Assembly (NCBI RefSeq): GCF_014836495.1
Contig: NZ_JACSQT010000001.1
Location: 744,001 to 808,000, forward strand
Reading direction: 5' to 3'
Origin: Cytobacillus stercorigallinarum
GTDB taxonomy: Bacteria > Bacillota > Bacilli > Bacillales > Cytobacillaceae
DNA: 64,000 nt
Of this stretch, positions 8,862-17,535 are shown piece by piece (positions within the stretch are counted from its first letter, which is position 1; the number at the start of each line of letters is the position of its first letter). The notes below the pieces were generated by a model. That model made no database searches, was not told the origin of the DNA, and saw nothing but the letters and a program-made list of their open reading frames with translations. The position numbers and the translations under genes were made by a program.

Positions 8862-9518
8862 ATGAAATATCAATTGAATGCAGTGTATAAACTAAAAAAT
8901 AATGAAAGCTATCTATTTACTTCCGAATGGTTAGATGGTGAGTCTGCTCTTGATATGGGAGAAGAGCTTTCCCATCATCCGAAATGGACAGAAATTAAGT
9001 GTTTTGATGAAAACGGTACATCTTGGACAATAAAAGAATTAAATAAGCTATTAGAAGAAGTAGAGGAAGAACCTCATGATTTAGTGATTTATTTTGATGG
9101 TGGCTTTCATAATGAAACGAATACGTCAGGCTTAGGCGCCGTTATCTACTATCGACAAGGAAAGAAAAAGTACCGTATAAGAGCAAATGAGCGTTTTCAC
9201 GAATTAGAATCAAATAATGAAGCGGAGTATGCTGCCCTTTTTTTTGCTCTTTCGCAATTAGAAGAATTAAATGTTAGTCGCCAGAGTTGTGAAGTAAGAG
9301 GAGATGCAAAAGGATTATTAATGCAATTAGCTGGCGAATGGCCCTGTTATGAGAAAGTGTTAAATGATTGGTTAGATCGGATTGAGGAAAAGGTAAGCCT
9401 ATTATCATTAAATGTAACGTACACTCCTATTGTAAGAAAGGAAAATCAAGAAGCACATAAGTTAGCGACACAAAGTTTAAACGGGAAAAAAATCTATAGT
9501 AAAATGCAGTTATTATAG
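8862..9518 (+). CDS. ypeP: RNase H domain protein YpeP
   Basis: 218-residue protein with a non-catalytic N-terminal region of about 75 residues followed by an RNase HI fold. Three catalytic acids are visible: D in YFDGG, E in NNEAEYAAL and D in RGDAKG. The fourth position, usually N-x-x-A-D-x-L-A, reads NQEAHKLAT, so the Asp is replaced by His. In E. coli RNase HI the equivalent D134H change is tolerated, so the protein may still be active. The ribosome binding site is weak (AAAAGGCG). The next gene, ypeQ, follows by 15 bases, as in B. subtilis. Confidence 0.87.
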   Translation: MKYQLNAVYKLKNNESYLFTSEWLDGESALDMGEELSHHPKWTEIKCFDENGTSWTIKELNKLLEEVEEEPHDLVIYFDGGFHNETNTSGLGAVIYYRQGKKKYRIRANERFHELESNNEAEYAALFFALSQLEELNVSRQSCEVRGDAKGLLMQLAGEWPCYEKVLNDWLDRIEEKVSLLSLNVTYTPIVRKENQEAHKLATQSLNGKKIYSKMQLL

Positions 9519-9533
9519 GAAGGAAGGTTTATT

Positions 9534-9713
9534 GTGGATGAGAAAAAGAAATTAGTAAAAGAAGTGGATCAAGTCATTGATTTTTATTGTGAGGATTGTT
9601 TTTTATATAAATATCATCGCAAAGAATATGGAAGAAACTTTGCCCACCGATTTTGTATAACCAAATGTACGGTGGGAGAAAAAATCCAAAATATTGGCAA
9701 AAATTTTACATAA
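9534..9713 (+). CDS. ypeQ: Zinc-finger microprotein YpeQ
   Basis: 59-residue protein in an open frame from GTG 9534 to TAA 9711, with AGGAAGG 7 bases upstream. Cysteines are arranged as C19-ED-C22 and C41-ITK-C45, a probable single zinc site. Its size and place directly behind ypeP match the zinc-finger-domain protein YpeQ of B. subtilis. Translation is probably coupled to ypeP. Function is unknown; nucleic-acid binding is a guess from the zinc ribbon. Confidence 0.85.
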   Translation: MDEKKKLVKEVDQVIDFYCEDCFLYKYHRKEYGRNFAHRFCITKCTVGEKIQNIGKNFT

Positions 9714-9717
9714 ATAA

Positions 9718-9741
9718 AAGGCTGGCAATTTTGCCAGCCTT
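9718..9741. terminator. Bidirectional terminator between ypeQ and cspD
   Basis: A perfect palindrome of 24 bases (AAGGCTGGCAA/TTGCCAGCCTT) lies between converging genes. The T-rich side is better for the minus strand, so it mainly ends cspD. Confidence 0.85.
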
Positions 9742-9754
9742 GATTATATACAGA

Positions 9755-9955
9755 TTAAAGTTTTACAACGTTAGCAGCTTGAGGTCCGCGGTTACCTTCA
9801 ACGATTTCGAAAGAAACTTCTTGACCTTCTTCTAAAGATTTGAAGCCTTCGCCAGTGATAGCTGTGAAATGTACGAATACATCGTCTCCACCTTCAACTT
9901 CGATGAAACCGAAACCTTTTTCATTGTTAAACCATTTTACTTTACCGTTTTGCAT
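9755..9955 (-). CDS. cspD: Cold-shock protein, CspD-like
   Basis: 66-residue single-stranded nucleic acid chaperone of the CSD fold. RNP1 (KGFGFIEV) and RNP2 (VFVHFTAI) are intact, and the protein is as acidic as typical Bacillus Csps. It would melt mRNA structure at low temperature and in stationary phase. The ribosome binding site AGGAGG lies 8-10 bases upstream. The leader contains a stable hairpin ending 16 bases before the ribosome binding site. Position next to ypeP/ypeQ equals B. subtilis cspD, which is the basis for the gene symbol. Confidence 0.93.
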   Translation of the reverse strand: MQNGKVKWFNNEKGFGFIEVEGGDDVFVHFTAITGEGFKSLEEGQEVSFEIVEGNRGPQAANVVKL

Positions 9956-9979
9956 GTGAACTTTTCCTCCTAAAACTTT

Positions 9980-9996
9980 GAAGGCTCCAAGCCTTC
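9980..9996 (-). promoter_or_regulatory. Hairpin in the cspD 5' untranslated leader
   Basis: On the minus strand GAAGGCT-TGG-AGCCTTC forms a 7-bp stem with a 3-base loop directly upstream of the AGGAGG of cspD. Cold-shock mRNAs often carry structured leaders that tune stability and translation; that role here is inferred. Confidence 0.5.
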
Positions 9997-10373
9997 AGAA
10001 AAAATTTTCATCCAACATAAACATACTGCAATATTATCATGGAATATAGGAAATATATTCTGTTAAATGATGTATTAAATATACAATACTAATCGAATTC
10101 CGTCAAGAAATCTGAAAGTTTTTTCTTTAAAATATTGTAAAAATTTCAGTTTCTTCGCCAGGGTCTGGTATTGCACTCATATGATGGGGTAGAGAATGGG
10201 TATTTTAGAGTTAGAAGTAGCTATTTTTTAAAAGATTATAAACTTCTTATGATTGGTTTGGGAAAGAATGATTAGGTTAGATAAATATAATGTATTTGAT
10301 GATATAAGGAAGAAAGTGTCATAATTAATTGCAACATTCATATGATAGGTAAATCAATAAAAGAGGTGGACAT
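9997..10373. other. Intergenic stretch without recognised gene
   Basis: AT-rich region between the divergent cspD and the next plus-strand gene. It should hold the cspD promoter and leader (left half) and the promoter of the gene at 10374 (right half). I found no confident -35/-10 pair, no RNA gene and no coding frame. Confidence 0.5.
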
Positions 10374-10667
10374 ATGTATCGTTTTCGCATCGATGAGAAG
10401 GAGTGGATTTTGCGATTTTCTATTAATGTGGATGCTGATGATATAGAAAAGAATATTGTTTTTCAATCGATTGTTAAAATGGGACATGAAATTTTGCACT
10501 ATAATCATGGGGATTCCTTTATTTTATTCGACAAAGATATCGGTGCGATTATTTTTTCCATTGAGACAATCCCTTCATATATCCTCACTGTTGCTAATAT
10601 TATCAATGAAGTCGATTGGTTCCATATTAAGAATGGAATTGTTTCGAGGAAAACAGATGAGCGCTAG
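10374..10667 (+). CDS. Hypothetical protein
   Basis: 97-residue protein with a good start (ATG at 10374 behind AGAGGTGG, 5-base spacing). It is a mixed alpha/beta soluble protein with no signal peptide or membrane segment and no motif I recognise. It stands alone between cspD and the manganese operon and is followed by a terminator. A second open frame over the same bases is only an overlap artefact. Confidence 0.65.
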   Translation: MYRFRIDEKEWILRFSINVDADDIEKNIVFQSIVKMGHEILHYNHGDSFILFDKDIGAIIFSIETIPSYILTVANIINEVDWFHIKNGIVSRKTDER

Positions 10668-10756
10668 TAGTATTAATTCTCTTATAAGAAAAATCTTGTT
10701 CCTGAAATGGATAAACCGAACCTTATTTAGTTTTCGGTCAATGATAAAAATTGAGA

Positions 10757-10780
10757 AGCCCGCTATTTGCGGGTTTTTTT
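10757..10780 (+). terminator. Intrinsic terminator upstream of mntA
   Basis: CCCGC-TATTT-GCGGG followed by seven T residues. It insulates the mnt operon from the hypothetical gene before it. Confidence 0.85.
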
Positions 10781-10799
10781 GATTTGTCATGTTTACTTA

Positions 10800-10828
10800 T
10801 TGACGGTTTTTTCACCATGAGTTAAAAT
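10800..10828 (+). promoter_or_regulatory. Sigma-A promoter of the mntABCD operon
   Basis: TTGACG (10800-10805), a 17-base spacer and TAAAAT (10823-10828). Initiation is expected near 10835, inside the adjacent MntR-like box. Confidence 0.65.
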
Positions 10829-10846
10829 GTTGCACATAGGAAACTT
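10828..10846 (+). promoter_or_regulatory. MntR-type operator over the mnt start site
   Basis: TGTTGCACATAGGAAACTT closely resembles MntR boxes as I remember them from B. subtilis mntH and mntA (TTTGCATnAGGGAAAC pattern). It begins at the last base of the -10 and covers the predicted start point. That is the position expected for manganese-dependent repression by the MntR encoded at 17003. Confidence 0.7.
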
Positions 10847-10930
10847 TTATAGATTTAGTTAAAAAAAGTGCATCTGTTAAAAAAGTCTGCATATAATCAA
10901 ATAAGGAATATAAAGGGAGAGAGGTTAGAC

Positions 10931-11854
10931 ATGAAAAGATTGTTAGTTACGATGTTTAGTTTAATGGTGCTTATGCTTGCCGCTTGTTCAAGTAATGAAG
11001 CAGGAAATACTGAAAGCGATAAAGTGAAAGTAACAACGACAATTGCTCAAATAGCTGATGGGATTGAGAATATCGGTGGTGAACATGTGGAAGTAAACAG
11101 TCTTATGGGACCAGGAACAGACCCACATTTATATAAGGCAACGCAAAGTGACATTAGTCTTCTTCAAGATGCAGATATGATTTTGTATAATGGCTTGCAC
11201 TTAGAAGGCAAAATGCTTGAAGTATTAGAGAAAATGGGCGAGCAAAGAACTGTTGTGGCAGTAGGCGATTCATTAGAACAATCTAACTTACTAGCTGATA
11301 AAGATAATCAAAATGCGGTAGACCCACATATTTGGTTCGATATTGATTTGTGGATGGAGGCATTGACTACAGCAAAGGATGCTTTAATTGAAGTGGATCC
11401 TGAAAATAAAGATGATTATGAAGCGAATGCAGAAGCATATTTTACAGAGCTGAGAGAATTAAAAGCATATGCTACAGAAGAAATTCAATCAATTCCAGAA
11501 GAGAAACGTGTTCTAGTCACTGCACATGACGCTTTTAATTACTTTGGTCATGCTTATGATATGGAAGTTATGGGTTTACAAGGGTTAAGTACAGACGCTG
11601 AATATGGTTTAGGGGATGTGCAACATTTAGTGGATACGATTGCTGATAGAGAAATCAATGCCGTATTTGTGGAATCAAGTATATCCGAACGTTCAATTAA
11701 TGCAGTGATTGAAGGAGCGAAGGAAAAGGGTCATACGGTAAGTATAGGAGGAGAATTATACTCTGATGCTATGGGTGAAGAGGGGACTGAACTAGGTACT
11801 TATGTTGGTATGTATAAACATAATGTAGATACGATTGTCCAATCATTAAAATAA
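10931..11854 (+). CDS. mntA: Manganese ABC importer, substrate-binding lipoprotein MntA
   Basis: 307-residue cluster A-I metal-binding lipoprotein. The signal peptide ends in a lipobox LAAC with Cys at residue 19. The four metal ligands fit the manganese type (His, His, Glu, Asp): DPHLYKA, DPHIWFD, FVESS and YSDAMG. Zinc-type ZnuA proteins have a third His and usually a His-rich loop, both absent here. ATG at 10931 is used because GGGAGAGAGG precedes it; the signal peptide starts there. First gene of a four-gene operon (SBP, ATPase, two permeases) controlled by an MntR-like operator. Confidence 0.9.
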   Translation: MKRLLVTMFSLMVLMLAACSSNEAGNTESDKVKVTTTIAQIADGIENIGGEHVEVNSLMGPGTDPHLYKATQSDISLLQDADMILYNGLHLEGKMLEVLEKMGEQRTVVAVGDSLEQSNLLADKDNQNAVDPHIWFDIDLWMEALTTAKDALIEVDPENKDDYEANAEAYFTELRELKAYATEEIQSIPEEKRVLVTAHDAFNYFGHAYDMEVMGLQGLSTDAEYGLGDVQHLVDTIADREINAVFVESSISERSINAVIEGAKEKGHTVSIGGELYSDAMGEEGTELGTYVGMYKHNVDTIVQSLK

Positions 11855-11892
11855 ACAATGTTTTTATGTAAGTGTATATAGGAGTGATTAGA

Positions 11893-12648
11893 GTGACAAA
11901 TCCAATAGAAATAAAAAAATTGACCGTAGCTTACGATAAAACTGCAGTATTAAAGGATATTCAATTCTCTGTACCAAAGGGGAGTTTAACTGCAATTATC
12001 GGACCGAATGGTGCTGGGAAATCTACTTTGATTAAAGCGATATTGGGCCTAATTCCTAAAGTGTCGGGTGACATAAAAATATACGGAAAACCTTACAGAG
12101 CAAAAGATCGTCTTGTTGGTTATGTGCCCCAAAGAGGATCAGTGGATTGGGATTTTCCAACAAGTGCATTGGATGTTGTCTTAATGGGGCGGTATGGCCA
12201 TATCGGTTGGTTTAAACGACCAGGTAAAGAGGATATGGCACTCGCAAAAGAAAGTTTGAAGAAAGTGGGAATGGATGCTTACGCCAATAGGCAAATTAGT
12301 CAATTGTCCGGGGGACAACAGCAAAGAGTATTCTTAGCAAGAGCGCTCGTTCAAGATGCACAAGTTTACTTTATGGATGAACCCTTTGTCGGTGTGGATG
12401 CAGCGACAGAGAAAGCGATTATACAATTATTAACCGATCTTAAAGATCAAGGGAAAACGGTCATTGTTGTTCATCACGACCTACAAACAGTTGAAGAATA
12501 CTTTGATCATTGTATTTTATTAAATAAAGAAGTCATAGCATCTGGTGTAACAGAAGAGGTCTTTACATTAGAACAATTACACCAAACATACGGGGGCAAG
12601 CTTGCTTTTTTAGATAAAGGAAAAGTAATGGTGGAACAAACGAGGTGA
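11893..12648 (+). CDS. mntB: Manganese ABC importer, ATPase MntB
   Basis: 251-residue ABC ATPase. Walker A is GPNGAGKST, the signature LSGGQQQR, Walker B VYFMDEP and the H-loop VVHHD, all intact. GTG at 11893 is chosen because AGGAGTGAT sits 7 bases before it; an upstream ATG lies ahead of that site. It powers uptake by the two permeases encoded just downstream, giving the MntABCD order known from B. subtilis. The spacer to mntC is only 8 bases. Confidence 0.9.
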   Translation: MTNPIEIKKLTVAYDKTAVLKDIQFSVPKGSLTAIIGPNGAGKSTLIKAILGLIPKVSGDIKIYGKPYRAKDRLVGYVPQRGSVDWDFPTSALDVVLMGRYGHIGWFKRPGKEDMALAKESLKKVGMDAYANRQISQLSGGQQQRVFLARALVQDAQVYFMDEPFVGVDAATEKAIIQLLTDLKDQGKTVIVVHHDLQTVEEYFDHCILLNKEVIASGVTEEVFTLEQLHQTYGGKLAFLDKGKVMVEQTR

Positions 12649-12656
12649 CATGAGTG

Positions 12657-13568
12657 ATGGAACAAATAGGGCAAATGCTACTAGCAGCAAATACGCAGTG
12701 GGTGTTAATTGGTACGCTTCTTCTAGGTTTAGCAAGCGGTATTTTAGGAAGTTTTGCCTTACTAAGAAAACAAAGCTTAATCGGAGATGCCGTAGCTCAT
12801 GCTGCATTACCAGGAATTTGTATCGGGTTTATGTTAACAGGTGAGCGGTCACTCATCATCCTTTTAATAGGAGCGACCGTGACAGGTTTACTAGCGGCTT
12901 ACTGTATTCAATACATTGCCTCCGCTTCTATTTTAAAAGAAGATACTGCCATTTGTTTAATTCTATCCACGTTTTTTGGCGTAGGTATTGTCTTATTAAC
13001 AAAAGTACAGCAAATGCCTTCTGGCAATAAAAGTGGTCTAGATTCTTTTATCTTTGGTCAGGCAGCAGGAATGGTCAGTAGTGATGTGAAATTAATGGCA
13101 GGGGCTGCGGCATTATTGCTTATCGTGACTATTATTTTCTTTAAAGAATTTAAACTGATTACTTTTGATGCGGAATTTGCTAAAGGTTTAGGTTTACCGG
13201 TTAGCGCGTTGAATTTTTTATTTATGACACTTTTAGTAGCTGTTGTGGTAATCGGCATCCAGGCAGTCGGTGTCATTCTGATGGCGGCCTTATTAATTAC
13301 ACCTGCGATATCCGCCCGTTATTGGACGAATTCGCTTAGTAAAATGGTCATGATTTCTGGCTTATTCGGAGCGATATCAGGTGTGATTGGTACTTTAATT
13401 AGTTCACTAGATAGAGGGATTCCAACTGGCCCATTTATCGTAGTAACTGCTACAATTATCTTTATTCTATCCATTCTGTTTGCACCAGCCCGTGGTATAA
13501 TCACACTTAAAATTAAACGGAGAATGACTAATCACCAGCTTCTTCGTGAACAAGGGCAGGTGAAGTAG
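12657..13568 (+). CDS. mntC: Manganese ABC importer, permease MntC
   Basis: 303-residue ABC-3 family permease with about nine hydrophobic segments. The N-terminal GSFALLRKQSLIGDAVAHAALPG is the conserved coupling-region motif of zinc/manganese permeases. The start is ATG at 12657; a GTG three bases earlier is possible, and GAGGTGA lies about 10 bases upstream. A basic C-terminal tail follows the last membrane helix. The next gene begins right after its stop codon. The two permeases probably form a heterodimer. Confidence 0.88.
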   Translation: MEQIGQMLLAANTQWVLIGTLLLGLASGILGSFALLRKQSLIGDAVAHAALPGICIGFMLTGERSLIILLIGATVTGLLAAYCIQYIASASILKEDTAICLILSTFFGVGIVLLTKVQQMPSGNKSGLDSFIFGQAAGMVSSDVKLMAGAAALLLIVTIIFFKEFKLITFDAEFAKGLGLPVSALNFLFMTLLVAVVVIGIQAVGVILMAALLITPAISARYWTNSLSKMVMISGLFGAISGVIGTLISSLDRGIPTGPFIVVTATIIFILSILFAPARGIITLKIKRRMTNHQLLREQGQVK

Positions 13569-14459
13569 ATGAGTTATGAAATTTGGATAATGATTGTTGC
13601 ATCATTAGTAGGCATTACTTGTGGCGTAATCGGCTGTTTTCTCATTTTACGGAAGTTGGCGATGCTCGCCGATGCAATTAGTCATACGGTTTTATTAGGG
13701 ATAGTGCTTGCTTTTCTAATCAGTCAATCAATGAATGGTCTTTATATGCTCATAGGTGCTGCAGTGGTTGGTTTATTTACGGCTATGCTTATACAATTTC
13801 TTAATCATAAGGGCATTCAAGAAGACGCATCCATTGGTGTGGTATTTACATTCTTTTTTGCCATTGGCGTGATACTTATCACAGTGTTTGCTGATAGTGT
13901 CCATTTAGATGTCGATCATGCCTTAATGGGCGAAATTGCCTTTGTTCCATTTGATATGGTGGAGATCGCCTTTTTACCACCGCTTCCAAAAGCATTCATC
14001 ATGTTAATGAGTATACTGATATTAAATATTATTTTAATGATGTTATTTTATAAAGAACTAAAAATTACATCTTTTGATCCTGCCCTAGCTGCAGCTATTG
14101 GTATGCCAGTTATGTTTATTCATTACTTATTGATGGGCATGGTTTCAGTATCAACTGTCGCTTCATTTGATAGTGTTGGGGCCATACTTGTCGTGGCGAT
14201 GTTAATCGCTCCAGGTGCTTCTGCTTATTTATTAACTAATAAGTTAAGTCATATGCTGTGTTTAAGTGCTTTCTTCGGCGTACTAGCAGCGATTAGTGGT
14301 TATTATGTAGCTACCTGGATTGACAGTTCAATCTCTGGTTCAATGGCGATGATGAGTGGGGTCCTATTCGCGCTCGTGTTTATCTTTTCACCAACAAAAG
14401 GACTATTAGGTAAAAAAATCAATCAAAAACGATTCCGAACAAGAACCAACGCTACTTAA
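13569..14459 (+). CDS. mntD: Manganese ABC importer, permease MntD
   Basis: 296-residue ABC-3 permease, paralogous to the preceding gene, with the matching motif LILRKLAMLADAISHTVLLG near the N-terminus and about nine membrane segments. ATG directly follows the mntC stop, with AGGTGA upstream inside mntC. It is the last gene of the operon; a strong hairpin terminator follows within 20 bases. Manganese rather than zinc or iron specificity is inferred from the MntA ligands, the MntR-like operator and mntR nearby. Confidence 0.88.
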   Translation: MSYEIWIMIVASLVGITCGVIGCFLILRKLAMLADAISHTVLLGIVLAFLISQSMNGLYMLIGAAVVGLFTAMLIQFLNHKGIQEDASIGVVFTFFFAIGVILITVFADSVHLDVDHALMGEIAFVPFDMVEIAFLPPLPKAFIMLMSILILNIILMMLFYKELKITSFDPALAAAIGMPVMFIHYLLMGMVSVSTVASFDSVGAILVVAMLIAPGASAYLLTNKLSHMLCLSAFFGVLAAISGYYVATWIDSSISGSMAMMSGVLFALVFIFSPTKGLLGKKINQKRFRTRTNAT

Positions 14460-14477
14460 ATCGTGTTCATATTTGAT

Positions 14478-14513
14478 AAAGGCTGTTATATTGGATAACA
14501 GCCTTTATTTTAG
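14478..14513 (+). terminator. Intrinsic terminator of mntABCD
   Basis: AAAGGCTGTTAT pairs perfectly with ATAACAGCCTTT (12-bp stem, 5-base loop), followed by ATTTT. Confidence 0.85.
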
Positions 14514-14654
14514 TTGAAAAAGGGGTTACACGTAGGGGGATGCAATAAATCTTTTTTAGTAACCGACTTACAACATCGAACGCTTTACTTCTTGCTTTCT
14601 TCTCATTTTTTAGTAAGATAGAAACATACTATTTTGATAGAAAAGAGAGTAAGA

Positions 14655-16805
14655 ATGAAACTAATTATTGCAGAAAAACCAGACCAAGGAGCTACACTCG
14701 CATCTGTTTTCCCCAAAAAGAAACACCAGGGCTATATCGAAATTCTTCCTAATCCGATCTTGACAGACGGTGGCTATATTACATGGGCAATCGGCCATTT
14801 ATGTCAACTCTCTCCTCCTGAAGTATATCATTCAACATGGAAAAAATGGACATTAGATACACTCCCTCTTCTACCTAACCAGTTTCAGCATGAAGTCTCC
14901 AAAGATAAAATAAAGCAATTCCATGTAATTAAAAAGCTCTTATCACATCCAGCGGTGAATGAAGTCATTCATGCGGGAGATGCAGGTAGAGAAGGTGAGC
15001 TGATTATAAGAAATATATTGCGTCAAGCACAGTCAAATTTGCCAATGAAGAGATTATGGATTTCTTCATTAACGCCGAATGCCATTAAAAAAGGGTTTCA
15101 ACAGTTATTAAATGAAGAAGATACAAGAAATCTTTTTTTTGAAGCATATACGAGGTCATGTGCTGATTGGATTGTTGGAATGAATGCCTCTAGATTATAT
15201 ACTTTATTATTACAACAAAAAGGATTCTCAGATGTGTTCTCGGTTGGGAGAGTCCAAACACCTACATTAGCATTGATTGTAAAGAAGGAGCTTGAAATTG
15301 AAGCGTTTGTTTCTGAACCTTTTTGGGAGGTAGAAGCAACCTTTGACATCACTGGAAAGAAATATAAAGGGAAATGGGAAGATAAAGGTAATAGTCGTAT
15401 TATGGACAGCGCATTAGCTGAGAAAATTGCTTTGTTTTGTCAAGGGAAGGAAGCAACAATCGCAGATATAAAAAAGGAAAAGAAAGAATTTCTACCGCCT
15501 CAATTGTATAATTTGTCAGCACTTCAAGCAGAAGCGAATCGGCGTCATAAATTCTCACCTAAGAAAACACTTGATATTCTCCAAAAGTTATACCAAAAAG
15601 GATGGGTTTCTTATCCTCGTTCCGATTCAAGGCATATTACCACGGAGGAAGCAAACACATTACCACAAATTTTGGCTCGTTATGCAAAATTAAAAGATTA
15701 TGAGGATTTCTTTCCATTGCCGTTTTCATCGATTGCGCAGAATAAGCGCTATGTGGATGAAAAGAAAGTCACTGACCACTATGCCATTATTCCGACTGAG
15801 CAAATTCCAGACTTTGCTAAACTTGCATCTGAGGAGAAAAAACTTTATGACCTAATTGCGAAAAGTGTCATCGCAGCTCACCATAAGAAAGCAATAATCG
15901 AGTACTCGACAATCAAAACTTTGGTTGATGAGCGAGCGATGTTTATTTCTAAAGGAAAAGTAATTGTTGATCAAGGCTATCGCCAAGTGATTTCTCCAGT
16001 TGAGAAAGATAAAGATGTGAATCTCCCCTTATTAAATAAAGGAGATAATGGTATAACAGAAAAAACAGAAGTAAAAGAGAGTAAAACACAGCCTCCTAAA
16101 CGATACACTGAAGGTCAATTAATCACATTGATGAAAACAGCAGGCAAACATATTGATGATAAAGAACTTGAACAGGTATTAACGCAGACAGAAGGACTTG
16201 GAACTGAAGCCACAAGAGCTGGCATTATTACGATGCTAAAAGATCGTGGTTATATTGATGTGAAAAAGAATATGGTCTATGCCACTTCAAAAGCAAAGAT
16301 CCTCATTATTGCGGTGGGTAAAGAGATATTAGCATCTCCTGAAATGACGGCGAAATGGGAGCAACGCTTAAAGCAAATCTCTAAAGGAGAGGCATCACCT
16401 AAACAATTTATGGATCAAACGAGTCAAATGGTCCATCATTTAATTGCCGCTACGAAAGAAGCAACGAATGAATGGATATTCTCTGATGCAGACAAAGAAC
16501 AATTTATCCCAAAAACATTTAAGAAAAAGCGACAATCGCCATTAGGCAAATGTCCATTATGTGAAGGTCAAGTGGTAGACAAGGGTAAATTTTTTGGTTG
16601 CAGCAACTATCAGAAAAAGAATTGTACATTTACCTTATCTAAGAAAATTCTTGGTAAGTCAATGACACAAAAAATCGTTAAACAACTATTAAAAAGTGGT
16701 GAGACAGACGTGCTGGAAGGTTTCCAAGGGAAGGACAAATTGTTTGCCGCAGCATTGCTATGGGATAATAAAGAAAATAAAATAAAATTTAAGTTTCCAA
16801 ACTAA
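14655..16805 (+). CDS. topB: DNA topoisomerase III
   Basis: 716-residue type IA topoisomerase that relaxes and decatenates DNA through a 5'-phosphotyrosine intermediate. The Toprim domain (IIAEKPDQG; HAGDAGREGELI) is N-terminal. The catalytic Tyr is in GWVSYPRSDSRH, about residue 322. The C-terminus has one Cys4 zinc-ribbon-like motif (CPLCEG...FFGCSN...KNCTF). Length agrees with B. subtilis TopB (727). ATG at 14655 behind AAAAGAGAG is used rather than the upstream ATG at 14634. It separates the mnt operon from mntR and probably has its own promoter. Confidence 0.95.
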   Translation: MKLIIAEKPDQGATLASVFPKKKHQGYIEILPNPILTDGGYITWAIGHLCQLSPPEVYHSTWKKWTLDTLPLLPNQFQHEVSKDKIKQFHVIKKLLSHPAVNEVIHAGDAGREGELIIRNILRQAQSNLPMKRLWISSLTPNAIKKGFQQLLNEEDTRNLFFEAYTRSCADWIVGMNASRLYTLLLQQKGFSDVFSVGRVQTPTLALIVKKELEIEAFVSEPFWEVEATFDITGKKYKGKWEDKGNSRIMDSALAEKIALFCQGKEATIADIKKEKKEFLPPQLYNLSALQAEANRRHKFSPKKTLDILQKLYQKGWVSYPRSDSRHITTEEANTLPQILARYAKLKDYEDFFPLPFSSIAQNKRYVDEKKVTDHYAIIPTEQIPDFAKLASEEKKLYDLIAKSVIAAHHKKAIIEYSTIKTLVDERAMFISKGKVIVDQGYRQVISPVEKDKDVNLPLLNKGDNGITEKTEVKESKTQPPKRYTEGQLITLMKTAGKHIDDKELEQVLTQTEGLGTEATRAGIITMLKDRGYIDVKKNMVYATSKAKILIIAVGKEILASPEMTAKWEQRLKQISKGEASPKQFMDQTSQMVHHLIAATKEATNEWIFSDADKEQFIPKTFKKKRQSPLGKCPLCEGQVVDKGKFFGCSNYQKKNCTFTLSKKILGKSMTQKIVKQLLKSGETDVLEGFQGKDKLFAAALLWDNKENKIKFKFPN

Positions 16806-16867
16806 CTCTTTCCGTCTATTCCCATATCTTCCTTGTTTCAAGAGGATTCTTATAGTAATATTTTAAG

Positions 16868-16927
16868 TAGTGGTTTTTCATTTGCGTTATATCTACGTAT
16901 GAAACCACTATCATTATGCTTTTTTTT
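16868..16927 (+). terminator. Probable terminator after topB
   Basis: TAGTGGTTTTTCAT pairs with ATGAAACCACTA (one bulge); a run of eight T begins about ten bases later. The distance between stem and T-run makes it a weaker candidate. Confidence 0.5.
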
Positions 16928-17002
16928 GATAAAGTAAGTGGCTATACTGTATGTAACAAATATCGTTTATCATAGATGTTAGCCTTTTTTGGGAGGATCC
17001 AC

Positions 17003-17425
17003 ATGCCAACACCTAGTATGGAAGATTATATAGAACAAATCTATTTGTTAATTGAAGAAAAAGGCTATGCACGCGTTTCTGATATCGCAGAAGCATTATC
17101 TGTCCACCCTTCTTCAGTCACAAAAATGGTGCAGAAATTAGATAAAGATGAATATCTCGTATATGAAAAGTATCGTGGTTTAGTATTAACGACAAAAGGA
17201 AAAAAAATAGGCAAACGTCTTGTTTATCGCCATGAATTATTAGAGCAAATGCTTCGTATTATTGGTGTGAAAGAAGAGCATATATATGAAGATGTTGAGG
17301 GAATTGAACATCATTTAAGTTGGGATGCGATTGACCGCATTGGTGATTTAGTACAGTTTTTCGAAGAGAATGAAGATAGAGTAGAGTCACTAAGAGTTGT
17401 ACAACGAAAAAATGAAGAAGAATAA
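17003..17425 (+). CDS. mntR: Manganese-responsive transcriptional regulator MntR
   Basis: 140-residue DtxR/MntR-family repressor. With ATG at 17003 (ribosome binding site GGGAGGA) the six Mn ligands fall exactly at the B. subtilis positions: D8, E11, H77, E99, E102 and H103. The winged helix ([21 protein letters not shown]) is N-terminal, the dimerisation/metal region C-terminal, and there is no SH3-like third domain. It is expected to repress mntABCD when manganese is plentiful, and an MntR-like box overlaps that promoter. It is monocistronic with a strong terminator. Confidence 0.96.
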   Translation: MPTPSMEDYIEQIYLLIEEKGYARVSDIAEALSVHPSSVTKMVQKLDKDEYLVYEKYRGLVLTTKGKKIGKRLVYRHELLEQMLRIIGVKEEHIYEDVEGIEHHLSWDAIDRIGDLVQFFEENEDRVESLRVVQRKNEEE

Positions 17426-17465
17426 AAGCGGAGTTATGGAGGGTGGATAACTCTGCTTTTTTTTA
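17425..17465 (+). terminator. Intrinsic terminator after mntR
   Basis: AGCGGAGTTAT pairs with ATAACTCTGCT (one wobble) and is followed by eight T residues. Confidence 0.85.
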
Positions 17466-17535
17466 TCATTTATATAGACAGAAAATTAAATTTTTTAATT
17501 CGAAATAGGTATAAAAAGGGTTAGGTGAATATTTG

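Noticed and set aside
10456..10782. A 108-codon plus-strand frame overlapping the gene at 10374
   Set aside because: It has no ribosome binding site, runs through a terminator and overlaps a better supported gene.
10931..14459. Zinc importer (znuABC/adcABC) for the ABC operon
   Set aside because: MntA has His, His, Glu, Asp ligands and no His-rich loop, there are two permeases, and an MntR-like box and mntR are nearby; manganese fits better.
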